NCBI GenBank assembly: GCA_016946835.1
Contig: JACVTC010000046.1
Location: 1-64,000 of the forward strand
From: Neocallimastix lanati (nom. inval.)
Taxonomy: Eukaryota; Neocallimastigomycota; Neocallimastigomycetes; Neocallimastigales; Neocallimastigaceae
Direction of reading: 5' to 3'
DNA length: 64,000 nt
The notes under the pieces were generated by a model that saw nothing but the letters and a program-made list of their open reading frames with translations, did no database searches and was not told the DNA's origin. Shown here in pieces: positions 1-12,600 of the stretch; the first letter of the stretch is position 1, and the number at the start of each line of letters is the position of its first letter. The position numbers and the translations under genes were made by a program.

Positions 1-369
1 TTTATTTAATATTTTTATAGTTGATTATACAACGTTGAGAAATATTTTTAATTGTTAAAATTCATTATTTTTCTAAATAAGTTCTCTTAATAAATTTCAT
101 CATTATTTTATAAATTAATTTCTAAAGAACTAATTATTCCATATAAAAATTTATATTTATATTATTATAGTTGGTGTAACTATATTTTCCAATCAAATGT
201 ATATAAATATTATTATTAAATAATATTATTATAATAAAAAAATTATTATAATTATTTAATATTATGAACAAGATTATTATTAAGTTATTACTATTTAATT
301 ATTTTAATATTTAAAATATTATAAAATCTTTTACTATTTCTTAATATATTATTATTATTTATCATTTAT
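1..369. other. A+T-rich flank, no gene
   Basis: No coding potential is seen. It is nearly pure A/T with many short palindromes. Its right end contains the first copy of a 47-bp sequence (318-365) that reappears beyond the far end of element B. Confidence 0.6.
318..365 (+). repeat. Flanking duplication, left copy
   Basis: About 47 bp beginning ATTATAAAATC and ending TTTATCAT. A near-identical copy lies at 15126-15174, differing by one AT unit. The two copies bracket element B almost exactly. This is far longer than the 4-5 bp target duplication an LTR integrase makes, so it reflects another duplication or recombination event. Confidence 0.7.
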
Positions 370-419
370 AATACAGAATGAACAAATAATACTAATTGTG
401 CTAGAATAATATAAATTAT
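370..419 (+). repeat. 5' LTR of element B, first part
   Basis: The first 50 bp of the B LTR, starting AATACAGAATG, up to the point where element A inserted. It matches 14321-14370 in the 3' LTR. Confidence 0.85.
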
Positions 420-1155
420 TGTTGAAATTATAACTGAATTGAAATCTCAATTTCAGTTATTTACATTTCAATAGTTAACAAATATTATTTATTTAATTAT
501 AAATAATATATATATTTAAATAATTAATAATTAATATAAATTCTTATTTAATATTTAAGGAATTATCTTAGGCCTAATAATTCTGAGAATATTAGTAAAT
601 AAGATTTATATTAATAATTTCAATTATCTACATATGACGTCACATGTATTTATTTATATTATGTTTATATATATGTTTACATCATATATATTAACTACTA
701 TTTTTAATTATTCAAATTAATTATATAATTATAAATTAAATTTATTTAGTTATATTAAATATTTTAAACATATCGATATTGTTATTATCTTAATATTTTA
801 TTAATATTCATATTACTATATTATTAATATCTTATAATTAAATATTATTATTATGTAACTTACAAAGTATAAAAGAAAGATGTAAAAATCTATCTTTTAT
901 GTTCTTTGTAAGGTTATTGTACTTATAATAATTATATACTAATAATTCAATAAATAAATATTTTCATAAATCCTTCAAAGAAATTATTATTTAAAATATT
1001 CTTAGATATTAAGTGTTTAAATAACTTAACTATTTATCTTATATTATTTTTATATTATTATTAATTAATTATTGTTGGATTATTAATATATAATTCAACA
1101 TATTAACCTAGTAACGTTATTAATCATAAAACTATTTTATATCTTAATTTTAACA
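420..1155 (+). repeat. 5' LTR of element A
   Basis: 736 bp, TG...CA ends. It contains a TATA box and predicted RNA start (869-919). It is matched almost base for base by 6695-7430. Confidence 0.93.
869..919 (+). promoter_or_regulatory. Element A promoter and predicted RNA start
   Basis: TATAAAAG (869-876) lies about 39 bp upstream of GTAAGGTTATTG (908-919). That sequence is the exact reverse complement of the segment at the LTR/internal junction (1154-1165), so the RNA 5' end can be predicted near 908 by analogy with Tf1 self-priming. The TATA region sits in an imperfect palindrome with arms ACAAAG and CTTTGT. Confidence 0.65.
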
Positions 1156-1165
1156 ATAACCTTAC
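1154..1165 (+). promoter_or_regulatory. Element A self-priming primer-binding site
   Basis: CAATAACCTTAC straddles the LTR end and the first internal bases. It is exactly complementary to 908-919 in the predicted R region. No TGG-type tRNA complement is present here, which favours self-priming over tRNA priming. Confidence 0.7.
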
Positions 1166-1189
1166 CCTAGTTTTGGTTACTACTTTAAT

Positions 1190-3166
1190 ATGTCTTTTTA
1201 CAATAATGTATGGGCTGACATTGCTCCAATGTCAGAAGTTAATAAATTAAGGTCTGACGCCCAAGTTACTGTATCCGAATTGGCTTCTTCTGTTAATGAT
1301 AGTTTTTTATTAAAAGAAGATTTTAATGAATATAACAAGGACTTACAAAAAAAACTTTATACACTTTACAAAGATAATAAAAATATTATTAATCAATTAT
1401 CTAATTTAACAAAAATTTTAGATGAAAAGTTAAATATAAATATTGCTACAAATGATATTCCTTCTACTAGTCAAACACAAGAGGATAATGTATCTACCAC
1501 TACTAGACGTGATGATGACAATGATGTTATTATGAGGAATGCTTTTTCAAACCGTTTACAACAAGTTCCTGAACCTGGATTTTTCTCTGGAGATACTAAA
1601 GAAACTGATCTATTCTGTCAACTTTGTGAAGATACTTTTAAAACATATCCAAATTCAGAAGCTACAGAAGATATCAAAATTAACTTTATTAAATCCCGTT
1701 TGAGGGATGGCGCTCGTAATTGGTATCTAGCTACGTACAAGGATACTAACCCAAAAACTTTCTGAATTGACTACTGAATTAAGAAAAGCATTTTCCAACG
1801 TGCAAGCAAAAAATTAGCTAAGATTCAATTAATAAAATTGAAACATAATTATGGGAAAATAAATGATTATATTGAACAATTTAGAACTCTTTCGAATGGT
1901 CTTGGATTCAGTGAAGAAGCCTTAGTTTTAATTTTTTATAATGGGTTACATTCAAAATTCCAAGAAGTAATTGAAGAATGGAAGAATTCCCTGTTGATCT
2001 TGGTACTATTTATACTAAATGTATTTTACTTGAAAATACATTAAAAACAAAAAATCAAATAAAAACAAATAATGGTAATTCAAAACTTTTTAGAAGCAGT
2101 AATAATAAACATTCAAAACACGTTAGTACCCCTATTAATCATGATAAAAATTATAATTCTAATAACAATTATAATAACAAAGTAATTATAATAATAATTA
2201 CAATAATAACAATTATAATAGTAATAAAACTAGTAGCAATAATAATAAAACAAAAACTAAACATGGACTTCAACAGAAGTCCAATATAATAAAAACACAA
2301 GAATTCTTCATTATAATTTTCCTACATTTAATAATGTAGTAAATAAAAAATTACCTTCAACTTTCCTTTTATTTGATACATATATTCCAACAACATTTTC
2401 AAATAATATAAAAAATATTAAAAATGATAATAATAAATTAAAAACTGAATCGATGTTAGATTCAGGCTCCTTCTGTAATTTTATTACAGAAGAATTAGTA
2501 AAAACATTAAAATTGAAAAAATATAATTTAAAATCAAAAATTTTAGTCAAAGGAATTTCTGGTGATACAACCCAGATAAAGAATTATGTTTGGCTAAATT
2601 TCAAATCAAAATTAATGAAAATAAAAGAGTTTATTTTAAAAATTTCAGAGAAAAATTTTTAATTTCGAATTGTATCCCAACAAAACTACTTTTTGGAAAC
2701 CAATTTATGAGGAAGTTTAATATTCATTATGACTATGATAAAAACTTCCTATATTCTTATTTAAATTCTCACTTTTATAACAAAATTAATAAAAATACTA
2801 ATAAAAATCCACAATATTATTCTCGGTTTAATTCAGTGATAAAAAGATTTTTAAAAATTATTTTTTAAAACATAAATTCATAAAAAAATTTAATTATACA
2901 AAAAATTCAAAAAATTTCAAAAATTTTAATCAAAATAAATTAAATTTAAACTTAATAGATATAAAAAATTTCTTCATAAAAAATTTAATTTTTTAATCAA
3001 AAAAATATTTTTTAAATTAAAAAACAATCACCAAAATAAAAAATATAAAATTAATAATAAATTTAACTATAATTATTTAATTTATTCATTTTTAACAAAT
3101 AAAGAAAATTATGAAGAAGATATTGAAGATATAAAAATCGAAAATATACCGCTTCAATATCGAGAT
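1190..3166 (+). pseudogene. Element A gag and protease region, broken
   Basis: This region corresponds to gag (N-terminal coiled part, then a capsid-like region containing PEPGFFSGDTKETDLF and RLRDGARNWYL), an Asn/Lys-rich low-complexity part, and a retropepsin-like segment with LDSGSFCNFI (the DSG motif). It is not a continuous frame: about five breaks. It lies directly upstream of the open pol frame. No CCHC knuckle is visible. Confidence 0.75.
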
Positions 3167-6082
3167 TTGGCTGTTGTATTTAGTAAGAAAGAAGCAGATA
3201 AACTACCGCCACATCGTTTAACTGACTGTAAAATAGTTTTAGAAAAGGATGCTTCTCTTCATTACGGACCTATCTACCCATTATCTGAAGAAGAAAATAA
3301 AGTTTTAAAAGAATATATAGAAGAAAATTTAAAGAAGGGATTTATTAGACCTTCTGAATCTCCAGCTGGTTATCCTGTCTTATTTCAAAAAAAGAAAGAT
3401 GGTTCTTTAAGATTGTGTGTGGATTACAAAAAGTTAAACGCTGTTACCATTAGAAATTCATATCCTCTTCCACTTATTAATGATATTATTGAAAAGGTTA
3501 AAGGTGCAAAATATTTCACAAAATTAGATCTAAGATCTGCCTATAACCTAATTCGTATAAAAGAGGGGGATGAATATAAAACAGCTTTTCGAACTAAATA
3601 TGGTCATTACGAATATCTCGTAATGCCTTTTGGGTTGAAAAATGCCCCAGCCACTTTTCAATCATTTATTAATTCTGTACTCAGACCTTATTTGGAAAAA
3701 AGTGTTATTTTATATTTGGATGATATTTTAATTTATTCTGAGGATTTGGAAGAACATCACAAACAAGTAAGAAATGTATTACAAACTTTAATTAATAATA
3801 ATTTATACGCAAAATTAGAAAAATGTGAATTCGATAAAGAAAAAGTTGAATTCCTAGGTTACATTTTATCTGGTGATGGTGTATCTACTGACCCAAAGAA
3901 AATTAAATCTATAGAAGAGTGGCCAACTCCGAAAAATATTAAAGAAGTACAACGATTTTTAGGCTTATGTAATTACTATAGGAGATTTGTAAAAAATTTT
4001 GCAAAAATAGCTAAGCCTCTCCATAATTTAACAAGAAAAAATACAAAATTTATTTGGGATACAAATTGTGGAAATTCATTTAAATTATTAAAAAGTAAAT
4101 TAACTACTTCTCCAGTACTGCATCACCCAGATGTAACTAAACCATTCATAGTAGAATGTGATGCAAGTAACTATGCTATAGGTGCTGTTTTATCTCAGAA
4201 AGATGAAAATAATAAATTACATCCTGTTGCTTACTTTTCAAGAAGTTTACAAGGCTCCGAAATAAATTATACCATTACAGAAAAAGAGTTATTAGCTATT
4301 AGAGATTCTTTCTTAACTTGGCGACATCTTTTACTTGGTGCAAAACATAAAATTACTGTCTATACTGACCATAGAAATTTAATCTATACTTTAGGAGGAA
4401 AAGTTGGTAATCAAAGAGAGCATAGATGGCACTTATTCTTTCAGGAATATGATTTCCAACTTATATATAGACAAGGAACAAAAAATGGGAAACCAGATAG
4501 TCTTTCAAGAAGACCTGACTATATGAAGAATAACGAAGATATTAAACCAGAAAATATATTAGATATTAAAAATGTAAAAGAAGTTCCCTGTTTTATAGGA
4601 ATTATGAGTAATTTACTAGAAAAAATTATTGATGCTATTAAAGAAGATGCTACTGCTGAAGATATTAAATTATACTTTAGTGAAAACAATGTTAAAAATA
4701 ATTATGCTTATAAACCATTTAGGAAAATGGAAAGATTTAAAATAAAAGATAATATTATATTATATAACAATTTAATTTATATTCCTGAATCACTTAGATT
4801 AGAAATTTTAGAAAAATATCATGAAAAACCCACTTCTGGACATCTTGGTATAAGAAGAACTTTAGAACTAATTACAAGAAACTTTTGGTGGCCAAAAATA
4901 CATGAAGATGTTACAAGTTATGTTAATTCTTGTGAATGTTGTGCAAGAAACAAGGTTAATAGACATAGGAAATATGGTCTTTTACAACCTTTAGATACTC
5001 CCGATAGACCTTGGAAGTCTATCGAAATTGATTTCCTATGTGGTCTTCCTTATTCTAAAGGATACACCGTTATTATGGTAGTTGTTGATCGTTTCTCTAA
5101 GATGATACATTTAATTCCATTTAAACAAATACCTGATGCCAAACAAACTGCCAAAGCTTTCATTACAAATATATTTAAACTACACGGATTGCCTTGTGAT
5201 TTGTATACAGATAGAGGATCTCAATTTACAAGCGCTCTTTGGAAAGAAGTAATGGAATATTTAAACATTAAATCAAAAATCGCTACAACTGACCATCATG
5301 AAACAGTTGGTCAAGTTGAAAGATGTAATTCTTTTATTGAACAATATTTAAGAGCTTACTCAAGATCATATTATCATGATGATTGGATTGAATGGATTCA
5401 CCTTGCTGAATTTGTTTATAATAACTCCATTAATGAATCTACAAAAGAAACACCCTTCTTTATTAATTATGGGTTTCATCCATCTATGGATGAATTTTTC
5501 TTATTACCTGATATTGATACTAATAATAAAATTATTAAGGACTTAAGTATGAACTTTAATCATATTAAAGATGTTTTATTAAGGTCAAAAGAACTATATA
5601 AAATACACGCAGATAAAAAGAGAATGCCACCTCCAATATTTAAAGAAAATGATTTAGTTTGGATACAAGCTCCTCCATCACTAAATATCGAAGATAGTTC
5701 AAAGTTAGCTCCTTGTAAATATGGACCATATAAAGTAATAGATGTTCTGAATAATCATAATTATAAAATAGATATTAAAAGGTCACCTTTTCCAAAACAT
5801 CATCCTATATTCCATGTTTCGGAGTTAGAACCTTTTATTCCAACGCCTCAAAAGTTTTTAAAAAGAAGAACTCATGATGAATCTGTTAATGATATAATTG
5901 AAATCTCAGGATTTAGAACTAATTATAAAAAGAATCAATATGAATACAGAATCAGGTATAAATATAGAACTGCTTACAATTGGGTTCCTTCAGACGAAGT
6001 TGAAAATAACCCCCGAAATCAAAATATTTATTTACAATATTTACAAAATGGAAGAAAACCTATTTCAATAGCTTATAACTAA
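3167..6082 (+). CDS. Element A pol: reverse transcriptase, RNase H, integrase, chromodomain-like tail
   Basis: An open frame of 971 residues. The start given is the first in-frame Met, but homology begins just upstream. The RT entry motif LPPHRLTDCKI is near residue 14, the active-site YLDDILIYS near 182. RNase H shows VECDASNYAIGAVLS near 326 and YTDHRNL near 400. Integrase has an HHCC zinc module with CECCARN, then a DDE core containing IEIDFL, YTDRGSQFTS and a glutamate near VERCNSFIEQ. The tail (YEYRIRYKYRTAYNWVPSDE) resembles a chromodomain, placing the element in the chromovirus group. The open frame fits recent insertion. Confidence 0.9.
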   Translation: MAVVFSKKEADKLPPHRLTDCKIVLEKDASLHYGPIYPLSEEENKVLKEYIEENLKKGFIRPSESPAGYPVLFQKKKDGSLRLCVDYKKLNAVTIRNSYPLPLINDIIEKVKGAKYFTKLDLRSAYNLIRIKEGDEYKTAFRTKYGHYEYLVMPFGLKNAPATFQSFINSVLRPYLEKSVILYLDDILIYSEDLEEHHKQVRNVLQTLINNNLYAKLEKCEFDKEKVEFLGYILSGDGVSTDPKKIKSIEEWPTPKNIKEVQRFLGLCNYYRRFVKNFAKIAKPLHNLTRKNTKFIWDTNCGNSFKLLKSKLTTSPVLHHPDVTKPFIVECDASNYAIGAVLSQKDENNKLHPVAYFSRSLQGSEINYTITEKELLAIRDSFLTWRHLLLGAKHKITVYTDHRNLIYTLGGKVGNQREHRWHLFFQEYDFQLIYRQGTKNGKPDSLSRRPDYMKNNEDIKPENILDIKNVKEVPCFIGIMSNLLEKIIDAIKEDATAEDIKLYFSENNVKNNYAYKPFRKMERFKIKDNIILYNNLIYIPESLRLEILEKYHEKPTSGHLGIRRTLELITRNFWWPKIHEDVTSYVNSCECCARNKVNRHRKYGLLQPLDTPDRPWKSIEIDFLCGLPYSKGYTVIMVVVDRFSKMIHLIPFKQIPDAKQTAKAFITNIFKLHGLPCDLYTDRGSQFTSALWKEVMEYLNIKSKIATTDHHETVGQVERCNSFIEQYLRAYSRSYYHDDWIEWIHLAEFVYNNSINESTKETPFFINYGFHPSMDEFFLLPDIDTNNKIIKDLSMNFNHIKDVLLRSKELYKIHADKKRMPPPIFKENDLVWIQAPPSLNIEDSSKLAPCKYGPYKVIDVLNNHNYKIDIKRSPFPKHHPIFHVSELEPFIPTPQKFLKRRTHDESVNDIIEISGFRTNYKKNQYEYRIRYKYRTAYNWVPSDEVENNPRNQNIYLQYLQNGRKPISIAYN

Positions 6083-6103
6083 AATGATAATAATAATAAT
6101 ATT

Positions 6104-6153
<50 letters not shown>

Positions 6154-6694
6154 GAAATTTTATTTTTATTAATTTGTTTTTAAATTTTATTTTATTATTA
6201 TCAATTTTTCAGTCAAATTTCAATTTCAAAATTTCGAAATTTTCAAAATTTTCAAAATTCAAAAACATAGCTATGTTACACTTACATCTATCAATTTATA
6301 ATCTAATTTTATTCATAAATTCATTAATTATTATAATTTTCAATTTTTAAAGTTAATGCATAAAATTAAAAAGTTAATTGAAATTAAAATTTCAAAATTT
6401 CAATTTCAAAAATTTTTAATCAAAAACATTTAAAAATGGTACCATCATATTCTTAAACATCAATTTTCATAATAAAATTTTAATTTTATTAAATTTTAGA
6501 GATTTCAAAATTTCAATGAAATGGCCACTTATAAAGGGTTTCCTTTAAAAATTTAAAAGGACTCAAGTGACCTTCCTCTTTCATAAATTAAAAATTTTTA
6601 ATTTAAGAAATTCCAAAAAATTTTTTAACAAAAATTTAATCCTCCTTATCGTTACACAAAAATCGTCTTGAATCCGATTTTTATGGGAGGGCAT
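6083..6694 (+). other. Element A 3' untranslated region and polypurine tract
   Basis: No gene. A run of about 40 A lies at 6110-6149. The last bases before the 3' LTR read TTATGGGAGGGCAT, the polypurine tract expected to prime plus-strand DNA. Confidence 0.75.
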
Positions 6695-7430
6695 TGTTGA
6701 AATTATAACTGAATTGAAATCTCAATTTCAGTTATTTACATTTCAATAGTTAACAAATATTATTTATTTAATTATAAATAATATATATATTTAAATAATT
6801 AATAATTAATATAAATTCTTATTTAATATTTAAGGAATTATCTTAGGCCTAATAATTCTGAGAATATTAGTAAATAAGATTTATATTAATAATTTCAATT
6901 ATCTACATATGACGTCACATGTATTTATTTATATTATGTTTATATATATGTTTACATCATATATATTAACTACTATTTTTAATTATTCAAATTAATTATA
7001 TAATTATAAATTAAATTTATTTAGTTATATTAAATATTTTAAACATATCGATATTGTTATTATCTTAATATTTTATTAATATTCATATTACTATATTATT
7101 AATATCTTATAATTAAATATTATTATTATGTAACTTACAAAGTATAAAAGAAAGATGTAAAAATCTATCTTTTATGTTCTTTGTAAGGTTATTGTACTTA
7201 CAATAATTATATACTAATAATTCAATAAATAAATATTTTCATAAATCCTTCAAAGAAATTATTATTTAAAATATTCTTAGATATTAAGTGTTTAAATAAC
7301 TTAACTATTTATCTTATATTATTTTTATATTATTATTAATTAATTATTGTTGGATTATTAATATATAATTCAACATATTAACCTAGTAACGTTATTAATC
7401 ATAAAACTATTTTATATCTTAATTTTAAAA
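6695..7430 (+). repeat. 3' LTR of element A
   Basis: Matches 420-1155 with about two differences by eye. It is followed by the ATTAT target duplication and then by the resumed B LTR. Confidence 0.93.
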
Positions 7431-8174
7431 ATTATTCTAACCTTATAGATTATTCTATTCTATATAATTGGAACTTTCCAATATTCCTCAAATATTACTA
7501 AATAGAAATCTTAAGTTAATAAATCACTAATTAACTTATAATTCCTTTTTGAATTATCGATCCGATTGCATATAATGTATTAAAAATCTTTAGCCAAGAA
7601 TATTGTCCTTGCCCACTTAATATATTAATATTATATTTCTTTTGTATTATGTTATATTGAAAATAATCAAATCTATTTAATTAGTTATTAAAATTTTCGT
7701 TATCAATTTAAATTTATTTTTAATTACTAAATTTAACTAAACCACAATAAAATATTCTGTATAATCTCTTTATTTTTATTTTATATATATTAGTATTAAA
7801 CTATTATTAAATAATTAATAATTCAATAATATATAACTACTATTTATAACAATAATATTATTAACTAAAATAATAATTCAATTTCAATTTAAATGTTTTA
7901 TTTATAAAAATAATTAGTAATTAGTTTATTAAAAAAATAGTTAGGCTTTACAAATTTTAATTTGATAAAAAAATATAAATACATGTAATTTTTAGTGAAA
8001 TAAAATATGATTAATAACTTTCTTTTTATTAAATAAATAATTATATTATTATTTTTCTTTTATAAATTTAAATAAATAAATATTGATTTTAAAACAAATT
8101 ATTTTTTTTTTATTGTAATTTTATTATTTGTGTTAATTATTATTATATTCCTAAAATTATATGAACCATACCAT
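7431..8174 (+). repeat. 5' LTR of element B, second part
   Basis: Continuation of the B LTR beyond element A, ending in GAACCATACCAT. It aligns to 14366-15109 with a handful of differences. Confidence 0.88.
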
Positions 8175-8181
8175 GAAAAAT

Positions 8182-8197
8182 TGGTGGAGATATCGGG
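8182..8197 (+). promoter_or_regulatory. Element B primer-binding site, tRNA type
   Basis: TGGTGGAGATATCGGG lies 7 bp inside the 5' LTR. It is the complement of a tRNA 3' end reading CCCGATATCTCCACCA, with the expected CCA. Element H has the same site. The tRNA species was not identified. Confidence 0.75.
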
Positions 8198-8363
8198 CAA
8201 TATAATAATAAATTAATACATTGGGGATAAAATTATAATATTAATAAATAATTTTTCTAATAAAACAAATATTTTTTTAAAAAAGAAAACAATTTTTATA
8301 TTTTTAACTAATTATTATTAATTGTTAAAAATATTAATTAATATTAAATTAAACTAATATTCG

Positions 8364-8530
8364 TGCATAGATTTCCGGGTTAAGTTTATCCTACATAGTA
8401 ATTGGGCTAGTAGGCTCTGGACTGCTATTTTTTATATTGAAAATAGTAACCGTGGCACACGCGTGGCATGACACCTTTCAAGAGGTAAGCTGCACGTCAG
8501 ACAGTGTGTACTATCAGATTGCACGATTAT
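8364..8530 (+). ncRNA. Conserved leader RNA 'beta' of element B
   Basis: A G+C-richer block between primer site and gag, near-identical over about 165 nt to the leader of element H (61785-61945, - strand). A hairpin at 8425-8446 has arms CTATTTT/AAAATAG; in H the arms are CTATATT/AATATAG with the same loop, TTATATTG, so one pair has changed on both sides. A second helix (GGGT/ATCC here, GGAT/ATCC in H) keeps pairing through a G-U. The palindromic CACGCGTG and the segment CTGCACGTCAGACAG are identical in both. The role is unknown; packaging, dimerisation or translation control are possible. Confidence 0.65.
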
Positions 8531-8679
8531 TATAATTTAATAAATGATTAATAATAATAAATAATTAATAATTTTATTAGTTAAAAGATTTATTTTTTTA
8601 ATTTTTTTTATTTTTACTTTTTTATAACAATTTATACATTACGAGGTTTAGCATTCTATAGATACAATAAATTTTATTT

Positions 8680-9598
8680 TATGAGAACATCCAGTACTTC
8701 CAGTACTCCAACAGAGAGTACTCCAGAAAGTAAGCTTAGCTTCAGAGAATTAAAGAAAGAATTAAAAGATTTTGAAAAGCTTACTAAATAAAACCTAGAC
8801 ATCAATTCCTGGGCAAATGAGTTAAAGGCATGGATAAAATACCAACATATCAAGGATCCTGAAACTATTTTTACTGCTTGTATATTAACGGCTTCTGGAG
8901 AACCAAGAGAAATTATCCAAGAACTAGAAGATGGAAATGACCTTACTGAAGATGAAGATTCTGATTTCGATAGCGATAGTGAAGGAGAAGATGATGAAGA
9001 AAGTGAATCTACTACCACCTACCCAAGCCTTGATGAAATCATAAATCATCTGAAGACTTTCTATGGACTTAAAGAAGATCAAACCAACTTGTTACGAGAA
9101 TTGCGTTCCATGAAAATAAAGAAGAACGAGAAAGTTAAAGATTTTAATGTCCGTTATAGATCTTTGTATCATAAATTGGATAAAAAGAGAAGAAGAAAAA
9201 TTAGTGTTTTAGATTATGCAGATTCCTTAACCAATAATCCTGACGCATGGAGAAAGGTTATGCTTAAAGACAATATTTCTATTACCAAAGCATTCGCTAT
9301 AGCTGAAAAAGTTGATCGTTTATCTATTAAAAATAGTACTGAATATTATGATAAGACTCGTTACAATCTCCTTAACTCCAAAAGTAATTTTAATAAGAAC
9401 ATTTCAAATGATTTTAACAAACCAAAAACCCACAAAAATGTATCTATAGAAAATCTCACTAACAAGATGAAAGAAATGAAAATTAGTACTTGCTGGTTTT
9501 GTAGAAATGAAGGACATACCAAACGAAACTGTCCTAAATTAAATTCTATATTGGAAAATAACCGCAAGAAGTTTTATGAAAATTATTTAAACCACTAA
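8680..9598 (+). pseudogene. Element B gag, broken
   Basis: Homologous throughout to the gag of element H: an N-terminal helical domain, an acidic stretch, the capsid-like segment LLRELRSMKIKKNEKVKDFN, and a zinc knuckle CWFCRNEGHTKRNCPK (CX2CX4HX4C). It is broken, with about one or two breaks, but its 3' half is open. It ends in the frameshift signal described at 9586-9618. Confidence 0.75.
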
Positions 9599-9618
9599 AA
9601 GGGAGTAGAAGCACTCCC
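9586..9618 (+). promoter_or_regulatory. Programmed -1 frameshift signal between gag and pol (element B)
   Basis: The heptamer TTTAAAC (9586-9592) is in the X XXY YYZ register of the gag frame. An 8-nt spacer and a GGGAG/CTCCC stem-loop (9601-9618, loop TAGAAGCA) follow. Element H has the same arrangement. Minus-one frameshifting at such sites is known in many Ty3/gypsy elements. Confidence 0.7.
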
Positions 9619-9629
9619 ATCGTCAAAAA

Positions 9630-12600
9630 AATTGCTTCAGTCTGCCATCGTCCCAAAACAGTTGACTTAAAAGAAGATGATGATTATGAAGAAATTGCTG
9701 ATTTCCAAGAAGGTACTACTACGGATTATTACGAAGATTTTGATGATGAGTCGGATGGTTCCAAAGAATTGGATTACTTAGTAAACGTTATAAAGAGAAA
9801 GGCAAATCCTAAAGATGAAGAGACTAGTGACCAAAGAGGAAAGAGGGTTCACCGTAGTCTAAGAGATGATCCTAAGCCAATAGTTACTCCAGATTTACGA
9901 AAACAAAAAGAAAATCAATTAAGGGGAACATCGCGACCAGTCAAAAAGCCAACAACTCAATTACATCCTTCGATTATGGCTCAACCCAGAATAGAGAAAG
10001 AAAAGAGGATTGAGAAAGAGCTAAGAGATAAGGAAAGAGCTAGTACTAGTACTTCTGTGGAAAATAATAAAAATAGTATTGTTAATATTATTAATGAAGA
10101 AACTTCTCAGGAAGAAAATAATTCTAAACAAACTTTAAATAAATTAATTCAAGAAAAATCATCAGAAAAGTCAACTGAAATTATGCCAACTAGAATTCCA
10201 AAAAGAATACAAATGCAAACTGATTGTGATAGTTATGACGTGATCAAAGATTTAAACTCCAGTAATTGCAATATTACATTTGGACAATTATTGGACGTTG
10301 CTCCCAAGATACGGTCTCAAGTATCACAAGGACTTAAATTAGAAAAGAATAATACTAAAATTTCAGGTGCAGTGGATAATATGTGTGCTACTACAATAAT
10401 AACGAACAATATAGATCATACATATAAAAGTAAACATCATGAACCACAAGAAGATGATATTGCTATGGTTGATGTAATAGTAGATGGAGTTCGTGGTAAG
10501 GCTTTAATAGATTCATGTAGCAACTTAAGTATTATCAAAAAGCAATTTTTAGATAAATTACCTTATCAGTATGAACCTATAGGAGTTAGTGCAGGACGAA
10601 TACGTTTAGCAACGATGAATGATGATTACTCAGAAGATGTGTTAATCAAAGTTCCCGTAAAAATTAATGAACTAGAACTACTTGTTACGTGTAGAATTAT
10701 TGTAAAAGAAAACACAAAAATAGATTACAATAACAAAATACAATAAATTTTATTTTATTAAAAAATTTTTTATTAAAATATATTTTATTAATATTTAATA
10801 GTTATTTGTTAAAAATAACAATTACATCGAGAAAAAATGTGAAAAGTATCTTCTATTTATACTTTTCCTAAATACATTGATAATATATTATTTTATTTAA
10901 ATTACATATATTTTAATATAAAACTATCCTAATGAATTTTATTAAATAATAAATTTATAAACTATAACTAAATTTAGAAAAATATAATTATTAATTAAAC
11001 TAAATACTAAATAATTAAAATTAAGTACATTTATTATCTATTTATTATTTTAATATTATAAGTAAAGTCTTTATTTATTTTCGATTTAAAAACAATGTTA
11101 AAGGAGTCATGATTAAATTTTGAAACTTAATTTTCACAAAATAAATTATTAATTTATTTTGTTTTAAACTTTAATTAATTCATTTAAATTATTTTACAAC
11201 AATAATTTTCTCAGAATTAAAATTTATAAAAATTATTACATTAAAAATTTATCTTGTGGCTTAAAGAATATAATTCAAAAATTTAGTTCATATGATTTAT
11301 TTACTTTGTTTATTATTTTATAAATCAAAGAATAATTTACATTTTTGAATTACACAAGAAAAATTTTTAATTTAAAATGTGATTGGGATAATCACATCTT
11401 TACAATTATAGACAAGGAGGATCCATTCTATGATATATTAATCAACCTCAAAACTCAAATTGATAACCAGTTATTTATACATCCAATTAGATATAGTCTT
11501 TGTCGATTTAATGATCAAGGTTTAATTGAAGAAATTGCACCTATTAATAATGAATATGATGACGAAGAAAAATTATTATGTGTAATCAAAGCATTGAATC
11601 ACCAAGAAGCTAAGCAACAATTGAAAACGATTGAAGGATTACCACCCATAAAATATATATATGACACAGTTTTTCAAAGTACAATTAATTCAAATTATAG
11701 AGAAGCTATTACTAAATTACTTGAAGAATATATTGATATAATTGCAACTTCTTCTGAAGAATTAACACCTTCAGATTTATCACCACACAAAATTATTCTT
11801 AAGGAAGGAGTTAAACCTATTAAACAAAAATTTTATCGACTTAGTAAATTAAAAACAGATATCTTAAAAGAAGAATTAACCAAACTCATATATAAACGAT
11901 TAATTGAACCTTCATGTTCAGAATGGTCATCACCAGTAGTACTTGTGCCTAAAAAGAACGGTAAATGGCGCCTGTGTATTGACTATAGGAAAGTAAATGA
12001 AGCAACTAAGAAGGATTCTTATTCTTTACCAAATATTGAGGAAATTTTTGATAGCTTAGATGGAGCAAAAATCTTCTCAACATTAGATCTTTATTCCGGT
12101 TATCATCAAATATTAATGGATGATGATAGTGTTGAAATCACTACCTTTACAACTAAGTTCGGAAACTACCAATTCAAGGTAATGCCCTTCGGTTTAACAG
12201 GTGCTCCAGCTACATTCCAAAGAGAAATGAACCGTATACTATTTCCCTTAATAGGAAAATGCGTCTATAACTTTATAGATGATATTTTAATCTACTCAAG
12301 AACTGAAGAAGAACACCTAGAACATCTTAAACAAGTCTTAGAAATATTCAAGGAACATAAGTTAAAAATCAATATCGAAAAGTGTTCTTTCATGCAAACT
12401 GAAGTAGAAGTACTTGGACATAAAGTATCCTCAGAAGGTTTAAGTCCATTGGAAAACAAAGTTGAAGCTATTAAAGAATGGAAGGCTCCCTCTAACATTC
12501 ATGAACTTCGATCATTTTTAGGAGCCATTGGATATTATAGAAATTTTATTAAGGACTTTGCAAAAGTTACTGCTCCTCTCTGCACTCTATTAAGAAAAGG

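Larger units (their letters stand above)
420..7430 (+). mobile_element. Element A: Ty3/gypsy LTR retrotransposon nested in the B LTR, broken
   Basis: Two 736-bp LTRs flank gag, protease and a long open pol frame. The LTRs begin TGTTG and differ by about two bases by eye, so the insertion is very recent. A 5-bp target duplication, ATTAT, lies at 415-419 and 7431-7435, and the B LTR sequence resumes immediately after it. The primer site is the self-complementary type (see 1154-1165). The gag-protease part is broken, with about five breaks, while pol is open from reverse transcriptase to a chromodomain-like C-terminus. Confidence 0.92.
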
